The notes beneath the pieces are model-generated. The model saw nothing but the letters and a program-made list of their open reading frames with translations. It ran no database searches and was not told the DNA's origin. A stretch of DNA of 39,828 nucleotides from NCBI GenBank assembly GCA_020637195.1, contig JACJWK010000024.1:1-39828 (forward strand), in the 5' to 3' direction. The DNA comes from Microthrixaceae bacterium (lineage in GTDB: Bacteria; Actinomycetota; Acidimicrobiia; Acidimicrobiales; DATDAH01). Positions 1 to 8,119 of this stretch are shown here, piece by piece (positions within the stretch are counted from its first letter, which is position 1; each line of letters begins with the position of its first letter). The translations under genes were made by a program, and so were the position numbers.

Positions 1-941
1 TCGGCCCGGTGGGCGAGGTACCAGCTGTGGGTCCGGGCGAGGCCCTCGTCGAACCCGGTGGCCGCCTTGAAGCCGAACGCGGCCTCGGCCCGGCTGGCGT
101 CCACCCGCCGACGGGGCTGGCCGTCGGGCTTCGAGTGGTCCCAGCGGACCTCTCCCTCGAAGCCCGTCACCTCGACGATGTGGTCGACGAGCTCGGAGAT
201 CGGCGTCTCACGGTCGGCGCCCAGGTTGACCGGGTCGCCGTCGTCGTAGTGCTCGGCCGCGAGCAGGATGCCCTCGGCGGCGTCGTCGACGTACAGGAAC
301 TCGCGGCTGGCCGAGCCCGTGCCCCACACGACGATGTGGTCGTCGCCGGCCTCACGGGCGTCGACGCACTTCTTCATCAGCGCCGGGATGACGTGGGAGA
401 CGTCGGGGTGGAACTTGTCGCCCGGCCCGTACAGGTTCGTGGGCATGAGGTAGATGGCGTTCTGGCCGTACTGGGCCCGGTTGGCCTGGGCCTGCATGAG
501 CTGGGCCAGCTTGGCGATGCCGTACGGGGCGTTGGTCTCCTCGGGGAAGCCCGTCCAGAGCGAGTCCTCGGAGAAGGGCACCGGGGTGAACTTGGGGTAC
601 GAGCAGATGGTGCCGATCATCACGGTCTTGGGCGTGGCCCGGCGCCGGGCCTCCTCGAGCACGTGGGTGCCCATGAGGAGGTTGTCGAGGTAGAGGTCGG
701 CGGGGCGCTTCTGGTTCGCGCCGATGCCGCCGACGCGGGCGGCGAGGTGGATGACGAGGTCGGGCTCGGTCTCCGCGAAGAGGGCCTCGGTGGCGTCGGG
801 CCGGCGCAGGTCGAAGTCGGCGCTGCCGGGGGCCATCACGTGGCCCGCCGAGCGCCGCTCGAGGCCGGCGAGGACCGCCCGGCCGAGGAAGCCGCGGCCC
901 CCGGTGACCAGCACGCGTCGATCGGCCCAGAACGCACCCAT
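1..941 (-). CDS. fcl: GDP-L-fucose synthase, 3' end cut by window edge
   Basis: This NAD(P)-dependent short-chain dehydrogenase/epimerase converts GDP-4-keto-6-deoxy-D-mannose, the Gmd product, to GDP-L-fucose. The reading frame starts at the ATG complementary to 939-941 and stays open to the window edge, giving about 313 residues, close to the full family length of roughly 310-320. The N-terminus carries the nucleotide-binding loop TGGRGFLG (about residues 13-20). Then come the fucose-synthase hallmark RVGGIGANQ, a conserved ICSYPKF with the catalytic Ser region, and Tyr/Lys of YxxxK in NAPYGIAK (Tyr near 138). The later stretch NLYGPGDKFHPDVSHVIPALMKK is typical of this family. A TACGAT hexamer 8 nt before the ATG suggests a leaderless transcript. 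It is divergent from the glycosyltransferase that begins at 981. The partner gmd lies 9 kb away in the same window. Confidence 0.9.
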   Translation of the reverse strand, partial: MGAFWADRRVLVTGGRGFLGRAVLAGLERRSAGHVMAPGSADFDLRRPDATEALFAETEPDLVIHLAARVGGIGANQKRPADLYLDNLLMGTHVLEEARRRATPKTVMIGTICSYPKFTPVPFSEDSLWTGFPEETNAPYGIAKLAQLMQAQANRAQYGQNAIYLMPTNLYGPGDKFHPDVSHVIPALMKKCVDAREAGDDHIVVWGTGSASREFLYVDDAAEGILLAAEHYDDGDPVNLGADRETPISELVDHIVEVTGFEGEVRWDHSKPDGQPRRRVDASRAEAAFGFKAATGFDEGLARTHSWYLAHRA

Positions 942-949
942 GGGTCGCA

Positions 950-955
950 ATCGTA
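950..955 (-). promoter_or_regulatory. -10-like hexamer TACGAT for fcl
   Basis: On the minus strand TACGAT ends 8 nt before the fcl ATG (941). This spacing places transcription start at or next to the start codon, as in leaderless mRNAs. No clear -35 element is seen. Confidence 0.5.
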
Positions 956-980
956 ACGGGCGTCCTGTCACACTCCTGCG

Positions 981-2087
981 GTGGCTGGGACGCCCCGGGT
1001 GGCCGTGACCCTCGAGCAGTGCTGGCATGCGGTGCCCGGGGGCACCGCGACGTCGGCCCTCGCCGCCACGGCCGCGCTGGAGCGACGCGGCGACCTCTCC
1101 CTCGTCGGTGTGTCGGCCCGCCACCCGGGCCCACCGCCGGCGCCGTTCGCGCCCACGGTGCCGACTCGCGCGATGGCCCTGCCCCGGCTCGCGCTGTACG
1201 AGTCGTGGCACGTGCTGCGGCGCCCGGCCGTGCAGGCGGCCACGGGCCCGGTCGACGCCATCTGGGCGACCGGCGGTGCGGTCCCGCCCCGGTCGGCACC
1301 GCTCGTCGTCACCGTGCACGACCTCGCCTTCGTGCACCGTCCCCACCACTTCACCGCCAAGGGACGCCGGTTCTTCGCCCAGGCCACGCGGCTCGCCCGG
1401 CGCGACGCCGACCTGGTCCTCTGCCCGTCCCGGGCCACCTTCGACGACTGCGTCGCGCACGGCTTCGCCGCCGAGCGCCTGCGCGTCGTGCCCTGGGGCG
1501 TCGACCAGCGCCGGGCCCGCCCCGACGAGGTCGACGGGGTGCGGCGGCGCCACGGCCTCGACCGGGCGTACGTCCTGTCCGTCGGGACGGCCGAGCCGCG
1601 CAAGAACCTGACCGCGGTGTTCGCCGCGTTCGCCCGCCTGGGCCGAGACGACGTCGACCTGGTGGTGGTCGGGCCGAGGGGCTGGGGCGAGGACCTCGCG
1701 GCGCTGGCGGGGCACGTGCCCCGCGAGCGCGTTCACCTGCTGGGCTTCGTGCCCGCCGCCGACCTGGCGGGTCTGTACGCCGGCGCCGCGGCGTTCTGCT
1801 ATCCGAGCCTGTTCGAGGGCTTCGGCCTGCCGGTGCTCGAGGCGATGGCCCAGGGGGCGGCGGTGGTCACCTCCGCGGGCACGTCGCTGGCCGAGGTGGG
1901 GGGCGACGCGGTCCTGCTCGTCGACCCGGAGGACCACGACGCCGTCGCCGCCGCGCTGGCCCGCGTGCTGGACGATCCCCGCGTGGCCCGGCGCCTCGGC
2001 GAGGCCGCCCGGTCCCGGGCCGAGGGCTACACGTGGGAGCGCACCGCCGAGCAGATCGCGGCCGCCCTCCACGAGGTGGCGGCGTGA
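981..2087 (+). CDS. GT4-family glycosyltransferase
   Basis: A predicted cytoplasmic retaining glycosyltransferase of 368 aa with a GT-B fold. It probably adds a sugar from a nucleotide-sugar donor to a growing surface glycan; donor and acceptor cannot be read from sequence. The N-terminal half begins VAVTLEQCWHAVPGGTATSA, with the Gly-rich acceptor-side loop. VTVHDLAFVHRPHHF is typical of GT4 enzymes. The donor-binding half contains VGTAEPRKNL (about 199-208) and the E-x7-E motif SLFEGFGLPVLEA (about 277-289). The start is GTG at 981. Its stop overlaps a GTG at 2084 (GTGA) that opens the frame of the next glycosyltransferase, so the two are probably translationally coupled. Confidence 0.85.
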   Translation: MAGTPRVAVTLEQCWHAVPGGTATSALAATAALERRGDLSLVGVSARHPGPPPAPFAPTVPTRAMALPRLALYESWHVLRRPAVQAATGPVDAIWATGGAVPPRSAPLVVTVHDLAFVHRPHHFTAKGRRFFAQATRLARRDADLVLCPSRATFDDCVAHGFAAERLRVVPWGVDQRRARPDEVDGVRRRHGLDRAYVLSVGTAEPRKNLTAVFAAFARLGRDDVDLVVVGPRGWGEDLAALAGHVPRERVHLLGFVPAADLAGLYAGAAAFCYPSLFEGFGLPVLEAMAQGAAVVTSAGTSLAEVGGDAVLLVDPEDHDAVAAALARVLDDPRVARRLGEAARSRAEGYTWERTAEQIAAALHEVAA

Positions 2088-2202
2088 CCGCGGCGCCGGC
2101 GGGGGTCGGATCCCGAAGGGGTGGCGACGGGGGTGGTGAGGTGGCGGAGCGGAGCGGAGCCGCGGCGCCGGCGGGGGTCGGATCCCGAAGGGGTGGCGAC
2201 GG
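2088..2202 (+). repeat. Duplicated 43-bp repeat at a glycosyltransferase junction
   Basis: Two identical 43-bp copies lie at 2088-2130 and 2160-2202, separated by 29 bp (period 72 bp, so 24 codons). Both contain GGTCGGATCCCGAAGGGG. The segment lies between the stop of the upstream glycosyltransferase and the region encoding the first beta strand of the next one. It has no stop codon in the downstream frame and would encode APAGVGSRRGGDGG twice. A weak, shorter relative may lie near 10822-10850. Confidence 0.85.
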
Positions 2203-2224
2203 AGGAGCCACAAGGCAAGTAGGC

Positions 2225-3328
2225 GTGAACCTGCTGTGGCTGGTGCCGGGGGTCGTGGGCGGGTCCGAGGAGTACACGATCCGCACGTTGTTGGGCCTCG
2301 CCGAGCAGGGTGGCGATGATCTGGCCGTCACCGTGTTCTGCCTGCGGCCGTTCGTCGACGCCCATCCGGAGGTGGCCGAGGTCTTCCCGACGGTCCCGTT
2401 GCCGCTGACCGGTCGGGAGAAGTCGATGCGGCTCGCGGCCGAGAGCTCGTGGCTGGGCTACCAGAGCCTCCACCACGGGATCGAGCTGATGCACCACGCC
2501 GGGGGGATCATGCCGCCGGTCCGGGGGGCGCCCGGCGTGCTCACCGTGCACGACCTCCAGCCGTTCGTGATGCCGGAGCACTTCAGCCCGGTGAAGCGGA
2601 ACTTCAGCCGGATCGCCATCCCCCGGTCGGTCCGGGCCGCGCGGCTCGTGCTGACGCCGAGCGAGTTCACGCGGGTGTCGGTGATCGAGCTCCTCGACGC
2701 GGACCCGGACGATGTCGTGGTGGTGCCCCACGGGGTGGCGCCGACGCCGGCGCCCGGGACCCCCGAGGACGTCGTGCGGGCGCGCTTCGACCTGGGTGAC
2801 CGCCCGTTCTTCGTCTTCCCCGCCATCACGTACCCGCACAAGAACCACCTGCTGCTCGTGCGGGCGCTGCCGGCCGTGCCCGACGCCGTCCTGGTCCTCA
2901 CCGGGGGCGCCGCCCAGATGGAGGACGGGTCCGGGCCGAGGCCGAGGCGCTCGGCGTCGCCGACCGGGTGCAGCCCGGGGCGGGTGCCCTGCGCCGACCT
3001 GGACGGGCTGCTCGGCGCGGCGACGGCGCTGGTGTTCCCCTCGATGTTCGAGGGGTTCGGGGCACCGGTGCTCGAGGCGATGAGCCGGGGCTGCCCCGTG
3101 GTGGCGAGCGACGTCACGGCGCTGCCCGAGGTGGTCGGCGACGCCGGTATCTTGCTTCCCCCCGAGGAGCCCGAGGAGTGGAGCCGGGTCATGCTGGAGC
3201 TCGTGCACAACCCCGACCGCCGCGGCGATCTCGCGGCGCGCGGTCGCGCCCGCGCCGCGGAGTTCCCGTGGGGCCGCTCGGCCACCGCGCTGCGGGGGGC
3301 GTACGGACGGGCGCTGGGCCGGTCGTGA
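2225..3328 (+). CDS. GT4-family glycosyltransferase with a local frame-shifted patch
   Basis: A predicted 367-aa GT-B glycosyltransferase from the GTG at 2225. The frame is open back to a GTG at 2084 that overlaps the upstream stop, so a 414-aa form starting inside the duplicated repeat is possible. The conserved start VGVNLLWLVPGVVGGSEEY reaches slightly upstream of 2225, which favours a start before 2225. Recognisable parts are TVHDLQPFVMPEHFSPVKR, FPAITYPHKNHLLL and the E-x7-E motif SMFEGFGAPVLEA (about 272-284). Between 2929 and 2973 the family-like sequence VRAEAEALGVADRV is found only in another frame. The annotated frame reads an unrelated Arg/Pro/Ser-rich stretch there, which implies a -1 and a -2 indel that cancel. 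The TGA overlaps the GTG of the next gene. Confidence 0.78.
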   Translation: MNLLWLVPGVVGGSEEYTIRTLLGLAEQGGDDLAVTVFCLRPFVDAHPEVAEVFPTVPLPLTGREKSMRLAAESSWLGYQSLHHGIELMHHAGGIMPPVRGAPGVLTVHDLQPFVMPEHFSPVKRNFSRIAIPRSVRAARLVLTPSEFTRVSVIELLDADPDDVVVVPHGVAPTPAPGTPEDVVRARFDLGDRPFFVFPAITYPHKNHLLLVRALPAVPDAVLVLTGGAAQMEDGSGPRPRRSASPTGCSPGRVPCADLDGLLGAATALVFPSMFEGFGAPVLEAMSRGCPVVASDVTALPEVVGDAGILLPPEEPEEWSRVMLELVHNPDRRGDLAARGRARAAEFPWGRSATALRGAYGRALGRS

Positions 3329-4557
3329 ACCTCACCATCCTCTGCCCGCACTTCGCCCCGGACCTGGCGCCGACCGGCGAGGTGATGACGAGCATCGCCG
3401 AGGGCTGGGTGGCCGAGGGCCACCGGTTGCACGTCGTGACCAGCCTCCCGTGGTACGTCCACCACGCCATCGAGCCCGGCTGGGAGGGCCGCGTCGTCCG
3501 CCACGAGGACACCCCGTGGGGGCGGATCTCGAGGGTGCACCCGTTCCCGACGGACAAGACCAACATCCCGGCCCGCGCCCTGGCCTTCGGTGGCTTCACG
3601 GTCCTGTCCGGTGTGGTCGCGGCGATGGCTCGGACGGCTCCCGACGCGGTCCTCGCCATGTCGCCGCCGCTCACGCTCGGCGTGGCGGGCTGGCTGGTGG
3701 CGCGCGCCCGCCGGGTCCCGTTCGTGTTCAACATCCAGGACGTCTTCCCCGACGTGGCCATCGAGGCGGGCGTGCTCACCGGCCGGCGCGCCATCGACGC
3801 CGCCTACCGGCTCGAGCGCTTCACCTACGAGCGCGCCGACGCCGTCACGGTCCTCTCCGACGATCTCCACGACAACGTGGTCTCGAAGCTGCGGGCCCAG
3901 GACGCGCGCAAGGTGCACGTGATCCCGAACTTCATCGACACCGGCCGGATCACCCCCGGCGAGCGCGAGAACGCCTACCGGCGGGAGTTCGGGCTGGAGG
4001 GCAAGACGGTCGTGATGTACGCCGGCAACCTGGGCTTCTCCCAGCCGGTCGAGCTGTTGCTGGACGCCGCCGCGGCCCTCCAGGACGTGCCCGACCTGCA
4101 CGTGGTGATCAACGGCGGTGGCTCGGCCCGGGACGCACTCGTCGCGCGCGCCGCGGGGCTGGACAACGTGACGTTCGTGGGGCTCCAGCCGAAGGAGCGC
4201 CTGGGTGAGGTCCTCGCCGCCGCCGACGTGCACGTGGTGCTGCTCCGCTCGGGCCTGGCGCGCGCGTCGGTGCCGTCGAAGCTGTACTCGATCCTCGCCG
4301 CGGCCCGTCCGCTCGTGGCGTCGGTCGACCCGGGCACCGAGGTCGCCACCACGGTCGAGCGGGCCGGCGCCGGGCTCTCGGTCCCGCCCGGCGACGCCGA
4401 GGCCCTGACCACGGCGTTGCGCCGCCTCGTCGAGCGGCCCGACGAGGCACGGGCCATGGGGGCGTCGGGGCGGGCGTTCGTCGAGGGCTGGCCGTCGCCG
4501 TCGGAGGTCGCGTCCCGCTACACCGCCCTGTTCGCGTCCCTCGGCGCCACGGGCTGA
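3325..4557 (+). CDS. WcaI/WbuB-like GT4 glycosyltransferase
   Basis: A 410-aa glycosyltransferase resembling the WcaI/WbuB group, which acts on undecaprenyl-linked or surface-polysaccharide intermediates; the actual acceptor is unknown. It starts VNLTILCPHFAPDLAPTG, where the (H/Y)FxPDxAPTGE loop is typical of the group. Further family features are FVFNIQDVFPDVAIEAG (about 132-148), VIPNFIDTGRI, YAGNLGFSQPVELLLDAA (about 231-248) and SVPSKLYSILAAARP (about 315-329). A hydrophobic stretch near residues 88-135 suits monotopic membrane association. The GTG at 3325 overlaps the TGA of the preceding gene. It is the third glycosyltransferase in a tightly coupled run. Confidence 0.85.
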   Translation: MNLTILCPHFAPDLAPTGEVMTSIAEGWVAEGHRLHVVTSLPWYVHHAIEPGWEGRVVRHEDTPWGRISRVHPFPTDKTNIPARALAFGGFTVLSGVVAAMARTAPDAVLAMSPPLTLGVAGWLVARARRVPFVFNIQDVFPDVAIEAGVLTGRRAIDAAYRLERFTYERADAVTVLSDDLHDNVVSKLRAQDARKVHVIPNFIDTGRITPGERENAYRREFGLEGKTVVMYAGNLGFSQPVELLLDAAAALQDVPDLHVVINGGGSARDALVARAAGLDNVTFVGLQPKERLGEVLAAADVHVVLLRSGLARASVPSKLYSILAAARPLVASVDPGTEVATTVERAGAGLSVPPGDAEALTTALRRLVERPDEARAMGASGRAFVEGWPSPSEVASRYTALFASLGATG

Positions 4558-4616
4558 CCGGGCGCCCCGAGCGGTGCGGGGCGGCGGCGTGCACGGGAAC
4601 CGCACCTACCGGCGGG

Positions 4617-4622
4617 TAACCT
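4617..4622 (+). promoter_or_regulatory. -10-like hexamer TAACCT
   Basis: TAACCT ends 10 nt before the ATG at 4633, consistent with a leaderless or near-leaderless transcript that begins a new unit after the glycosyltransferase run. Confidence 0.45.
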
Positions 4623-4632
4623 TGGCGACCCT

Positions 4633-5430
4633 ATGGGCAAGGCATCCTCAGCGAAGAAGGTGGCCCGCGTCGCACGCGCCGGCGGCGGCGCCAAGGCCAC
4701 GAAGAACCGGTCGAAGCCCCTGTTCCCCGTGTCGATCGGGCTCATCGTCGTGCTCGGCGTCGCCCTGATCGTCTTCGCCCGCACGTCGAACGACGAGGCC
4801 GCGGCCGAGGCGCCGGTGGCCAACCAGGACCACTGGCACGCCGCCTACGGCATCCGGCTCTGCGGCGAGGGCTTCGCCGGGCCGATCCAGGTGCAGGACG
4901 ACCCGGTCGGCATCCACACCCACGGGGACGGGATCATCCACGTCCACCCCTTCACCAACGCGGCCAGCGGCGAGAACGCGACCCTCGGCGAGTTCTTCGA
5001 CGCCGCCGGGGTCACCATCGACGACGACGAGATCGACCTCGGCGGCGACACCGCGGTGAAGGAGGGCGAGGACACCTGCGGCGCGGACGACAAGCCGGGG
5101 ATCGTGCAGGTGGCCGTGTGGGAGAACGCCCGGGAGGCCGACTCGACCGAGCCCGAGATCGTGACCGAGGACATCCGGGGCATCCGCTTCACCAACGACT
5201 CGATGGCGATGACCATCGCGTTCGCCCCGGAGGGGGCCGACCTGCCCCCGCCGCCCACCATCCCGACCCTCGACAACCTGAGCGACGTCGAGCCCACGAC
5301 GGGCGGCCCCGCGGGCACGGTGCCGTTCGACCCCGCCACGGCGACGACGTTGCCGGCCGCCACCGACCAGTCCACCGAGGGCACCTCCGCCACCACCGTC
5401 GCACCCACCGACACCACCGCGGCGCCGTGA
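4633..5430 (+). CDS. Membrane-anchored His-rich extracytoplasmic protein, function unknown
   Basis: A 265-aa protein. A Lys/Arg-rich N-terminus (about 1-33) is followed by one hydrophobic segment, LFPVSIGLIVVLGVALIVFA (about 34-53), so the rest is probably outside the membrane. The soluble domain is rich in possible metal ligands: DHWHAAYGIRLCGEGF and GIHTHGDGIIHVHPF (about 75-112), plus two cysteines (about 82 and 148). The C-terminal 60 residues are a Thr/Pro/Ala-rich low-complexity tail, often seen in secreted actinobacterial proteins. I do not recognise a characterised family. The His cluster suggests metal binding, which is inference only. The stop overlaps the GTG of the pyrophosphorylase gene (GTGA). 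Confidence 0.75.
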   Translation: MGKASSAKKVARVARAGGGAKATKNRSKPLFPVSIGLIVVLGVALIVFARTSNDEAAAEAPVANQDHWHAAYGIRLCGEGFAGPIQVQDDPVGIHTHGDGIIHVHPFTNAASGENATLGEFFDAAGVTIDDDEIDLGGDTAVKEGEDTCGADDKPGIVQVAVWENAREADSTEPEIVTEDIRGIRFTNDSMAMTIAFAPEGADLPPPPTIPTLDNLSDVEPTTGGPAGTVPFDPATATTLPAATDQSTEGTSATTVAPTDTTAAP

Positions 5431-6443
5431 GGGCGGTCGTGCTGGTCGGCGGGTTCGGCACCCGCCTGCGGCCCCTCACCACCCACCTCCCGAAGCAGAT
5501 GCTGCCGGTGGTCGACCGGCCGATGATCGAGCACGTGGTCAGCCACCTCGCCGAGCGGGGCGTGGACGACGCGGTGCTCTCGCTCGGCTACCGGCCCGAC
5601 GCCTTCCTCGAGGCCTATCCCGACGGGCACTGCGCCGGGGTGGCGCTGCACTACGCGGTCGAGCCCGAGCCGCTCGACACCGCCGGCGCCATCCGGTTCG
5701 CGGCCCTCGACGCCGGCATCGACGACACCTTCGTCGTCGTCAACGGCGACGTCCTCACCGACTTCGACCTGGGCAAGTTGCTCTCGCGCCACGCCGAAGC
5801 GGGGGCCGAGGGCACCCTGCACCTCACGCCGGTGGACGACCCGTCGCGCTACGGGGTCGTCCCCACCGACGGCGAGGGCCGCGTCGAGGCCTTCATCGAG
5901 AAGCCACCCCGCGAGTCGGCGCCCAGCCACTGGATCAACGCCGGCACCTACGTGCTCGAGCCGAGCGTGCTGGCCCGCATCCCCGACGGCCGCAAGGTGT
6001 CCATCGAGCGCGAGACCTTCCCCGCGATGGTGGCCGACGGCACGCTCTACGCCGTCGAGTCCGACGACTACTGGATCGACGCCGGCACCCCGGCGGCCTA
6101 CCTGCGGGCCCAGCTCGATCTCGTCGACGGGCATCGCGCCGCCGGCCCCCGCGACGCCATCAGCCCCGAGGCGTCGGTCTCGCCCGCGGCCACGGTCCGC
6201 CACTCGGTGGTCATGGCAGGGGCGGTCATCGACGACGGTGCGGTCGTGGTCGACTCCGTGCTCCTCCCGGGCGCCCAGGTGGCGGCCGGCGGCGAGGTCA
6301 CCGGCTCCATCCTCGGCCCGCGGTCGGTGGTGGAGGAGGGCGCCGTCGTCACCGAGCTGTCGGTGCTCGGCGAGGGCGTGATCGTCGAGGAGGGCGAGGT
6401 GCTGGTGGGCGAGGCCCGGCCCGAGGAGGGGAGCGGGGCGTGA
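5427..6443 (+). CDS. NDP-sugar pyrophosphorylase (probable mannose-1-phosphate guanylyltransferase)
   Basis: A 338-aa nucleotidyltransferase that joins a sugar-1-phosphate to NTP. The N-terminus has the signature LVGGFGTRLRPLT (about 5-17) followed by PKQMLPVVDRPMIEH. NGDVLTDFD (near 106) carries the metal-binding Asp, and FIEKPP plus NAGTYVLEP are substrate-site motifs. The C-terminal third (about 248-335) consists of hexapeptide-like turns such as VSPAATVRHSVVMAGAVIDDGA, a left-handed beta-helix extension found in actinobacterial ManC/GlmU-like enzymes. GDP-mannose would feed Gmd in this window, so mannose-1-phosphate is the most likely substrate, but glucose-1-phosphate cannot be excluded. 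The GTG at 5427 and the stop both overlap neighbouring genes by 4 bases. Confidence 0.8.
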   Translation: MRAVVLVGGFGTRLRPLTTHLPKQMLPVVDRPMIEHVVSHLAERGVDDAVLSLGYRPDAFLEAYPDGHCAGVALHYAVEPEPLDTAGAIRFAALDAGIDDTFVVVNGDVLTDFDLGKLLSRHAEAGAEGTLHLTPVDDPSRYGVVPTDGEGRVEAFIEKPPRESAPSHWINAGTYVLEPSVLARIPDGRKVSIERETFPAMVADGTLYAVESDDYWIDAGTPAAYLRAQLDLVDGHRAAGPRDAISPEASVSPAATVRHSVVMAGAVIDDGAVVVDSVLLPGAQVAAGGEVTGSILGPRSVVEEGAVVTELSVLGEGVIVEEGEVLVGEARPEEGSGA

Positions 6444-7387
6444 GGGCGCTGGTCACCGGCGGCGCCGGCTTCATCGGGTCGACCCTCGTCGACCGGCTCC
6501 TGGCCGAGGGCCACCAGGTCGACGTGGTGGACGACCTGTCGTCGGGCAACCCCGCCAACCTGGACGGCGCCCGTGCCGACCACGGCGAGCGGCTCGCGTT
6601 CCACCAGACCGACATCCGCGACACCGAGGTCGTGGACCTGCTCGCCCGACGCGAGCCCGAGGTGGTGTTCCACCTGGCGGCCCAGGCCGACGTGCGGGTC
6701 TCGGTGGCCCGACCGACCTTCGACGCCGCGGTCAACGTGCTCGGCAGCCTCAACGTGATGGAGGGGGCGCGAGCGGCGGGGGCCCGCAAGGTCGTGTTCG
6801 CCTCGAGCGGCGGCACCATCTACGGCGAGCCCGAGCCCAGCGCGCTGCCGGTCACCGAGTCCCATCCCCAGCAGCCGCTGTCGCCCTACGGGGTGGCCAA
6901 GAAGGTCGTGGGTGACTACCTGTTCGCCTATCGGGCCCTGCACGGCCTGGACTACACCGCGCTGGCCCTGGCGAACGTCTACGGGCCCCGTCAGGACCCC
7001 CACGGGGAGGCCGGTGTGGTGGCGATCTTCACCGGCCGGCTGCTCGCCGGCGAGCCCTGCACGATCTTCGGCACCGGCGAGCAGACCAGGGACTTCGTGT
7101 ACGTCGACGACGTGGTCGACGCGTTCGTGCGCGCCGCCGACCGGGGCAGCGGCCTGCTGGCCAACGTCGGCACGGGGCGCGAGGTCACGGTCAACGAGCT
7201 CTACGACACCATGGCCGCGGCGGCCGGCGTCACCGAGCCCGCGGTGCGCGCCCCGGCACGACCCGGTGAGCTCGACCGCTCGGCGCTCGACCCCGGCCTC
7301 GCCGGTCGCGAGCTGGGCTGGGCCCCGGCGGTCGACCTCGAGCAGGGCGCCCGCCAGGTCATCGACTGGTTCCGCGCCCGCGGCTGA
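6440..7387 (+). CDS. NAD-dependent sugar epimerase/dehydratase (GalE-like)
   Basis: A 315-aa extended short-chain dehydrogenase acting on a nucleotide sugar, most like UDP-glucose 4-epimerases of actinobacteria. It has the NAD loop VTGGAGFIGSTL (about 5-16), DLSSG, the conserved HLAAQADVRVSV, FASSGGTIYGEP with the catalytic Ser/Thr region (about 121-132), and YGVAKKV with Tyr near 149 and Lys four residues on. LANVYGPRQDPHGEAGVVAIF and RDFVYVDDVVDAF complete the substrate site. The GTG start overlaps the upstream stop (GTGA). It ends the plus-strand operon and faces cofE convergently. Confidence 0.82.
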   Translation: MRALVTGGAGFIGSTLVDRLLAEGHQVDVVDDLSSGNPANLDGARADHGERLAFHQTDIRDTEVVDLLARREPEVVFHLAAQADVRVSVARPTFDAAVNVLGSLNVMEGARAAGARKVVFASSGGTIYGEPEPSALPVTESHPQQPLSPYGVAKKVVGDYLFAYRALHGLDYTALALANVYGPRQDPHGEAGVVAIFTGRLLAGEPCTIFGTGEQTRDFVYVDDVVDAFVRAADRGSGLLANVGTGREVTVNELYDTMAAAAGVTEPAVRAPARPGELDRSALDPGLAGRELGWAPAVDLEQGARQVIDWFRARG

Positions 7388-7391
7388 GGCG

Positions 7392-7413
7392 CGCTCGGCG
7401 GCCTGGCCGAGCG
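7392..7413. terminator. Hairpin between convergent epimerase and cofE
   Basis: An 8-bp perfect stem CGCTCGGC / GCCGAGCG with a 6-nt loop sits in the 33-bp gap between two convergent genes. It has no T-tract, so it is a possible bidirectional terminator of the tract-less kind. Confidence 0.45.
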
Positions 7414-7420
7414 GGCCGAC

Positions 7421-8119
7421 CTAGCGGAACAGGTCTTCGCCGGGTGGTCGGACCACCTCGTCGCGGACCGAGCCCGTGCGGAACCACGAGCGGTCGACCC
7501 CGCGGATCACGGCGACCGGCACGCCGTCGGCCTTGCCCATCACCAGCTCGGCCGCGGCCGCGAGCTCGTCGACCACCGCCACCTCGGTGACCTGCATCTC
7601 GCGGCCGAGGGCGTCGGCCGTTCCCCGGAGGTCGAGGATGGCGCCGATGCCGGCGCAGCCGATGGCCACGTCGGTGACGCCGCGGCGCCAGGGCCGCCCG
7701 AAGGTGTCGGACACGATCACCGCCACCTCGACCCCGGCCCGGGCCCGCAGGCCGTCGCGGATGCGCCGGGCGGACCGGTCGCTGTCCTCGGGCAGCAGCG
7801 CGGCCCGGCCCCGCTCGACGTTGGACAGGTCCACGCCGGCGTTGGCGCACACGAAGCCGTGGCGGGTCTCGCTGATCACCAGGTCGCCGCGGCGGCGCAG
7901 CACCCGCACGGACTCGTCCTCGACCACCTGACGGTGCCCGCGGGGGTCGTCGGGGTCGACCTCGGCCATGGCCCCTTCGGCCTTCGACACCACCTTCTGG
8001 GTGACCACGACGACGTCGCCGTCGCGGAGGTCGGTGGCGCCGGCGATGAGCCCGGCGAGGTCGTCGCCCCGCCCGACCTCGGGCAGCCCGCCCACGCCGA
8101 ACACCTCCAGCCGGCTCAT
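7421..8119 (-). CDS. cofE: Coenzyme F420-0:L-glutamate ligase
   Basis: This enzyme adds glutamate residues to F420-0 using GTP, making the polyglutamate tail of coenzyme F420. At 232 aa it corresponds to the CofE domain alone and lacks the C-terminal nitroreductase-like domain of mycobacterial FbiB. Family features are DGDVVVVTQKVVSKAEG (about 33-49), VCANAGVDLSNVERG, LLPEDSDRSARRIR, IVSDTFGRPWRRGVTDVAIG (about 135-154) and the C-terminal GVPVAVIRGV. The ATG at 8119 overlaps the TGA of an upstream 28-aa mini-ORF and lies inside the proximal copy of a palindromic repeat, so translation is probably coupled through that mini-ORF. Confidence 0.88.
   Translation of the reverse strand: MSRLEVFGVGGLPEVGRGDDLAGLIAGATDLRDGDVVVVTQKVVSKAEGAMAEVDPDDPRGHRQVVEDESVRVLRRRGDLVISETRHGFVCANAGVDLSNVERGRAALLPEDSDRSARRIRDGLRARAGVEVAVIVSDTFGRPWRRGVTDVAIGCAGIGAILDLRGTADALGREMQVTEVAVVDELAAAAELVMGKADGVPVAVIRGVDRSWFRTGSVRDEVVRPPGEDLFR

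Noticed and set aside
4564..4582. Terminator hairpin GCCCCG/CGGGGC after the third glycosyltransferase
   Set aside because: A 6-bp stem without a T-tract; common by chance at this base composition.
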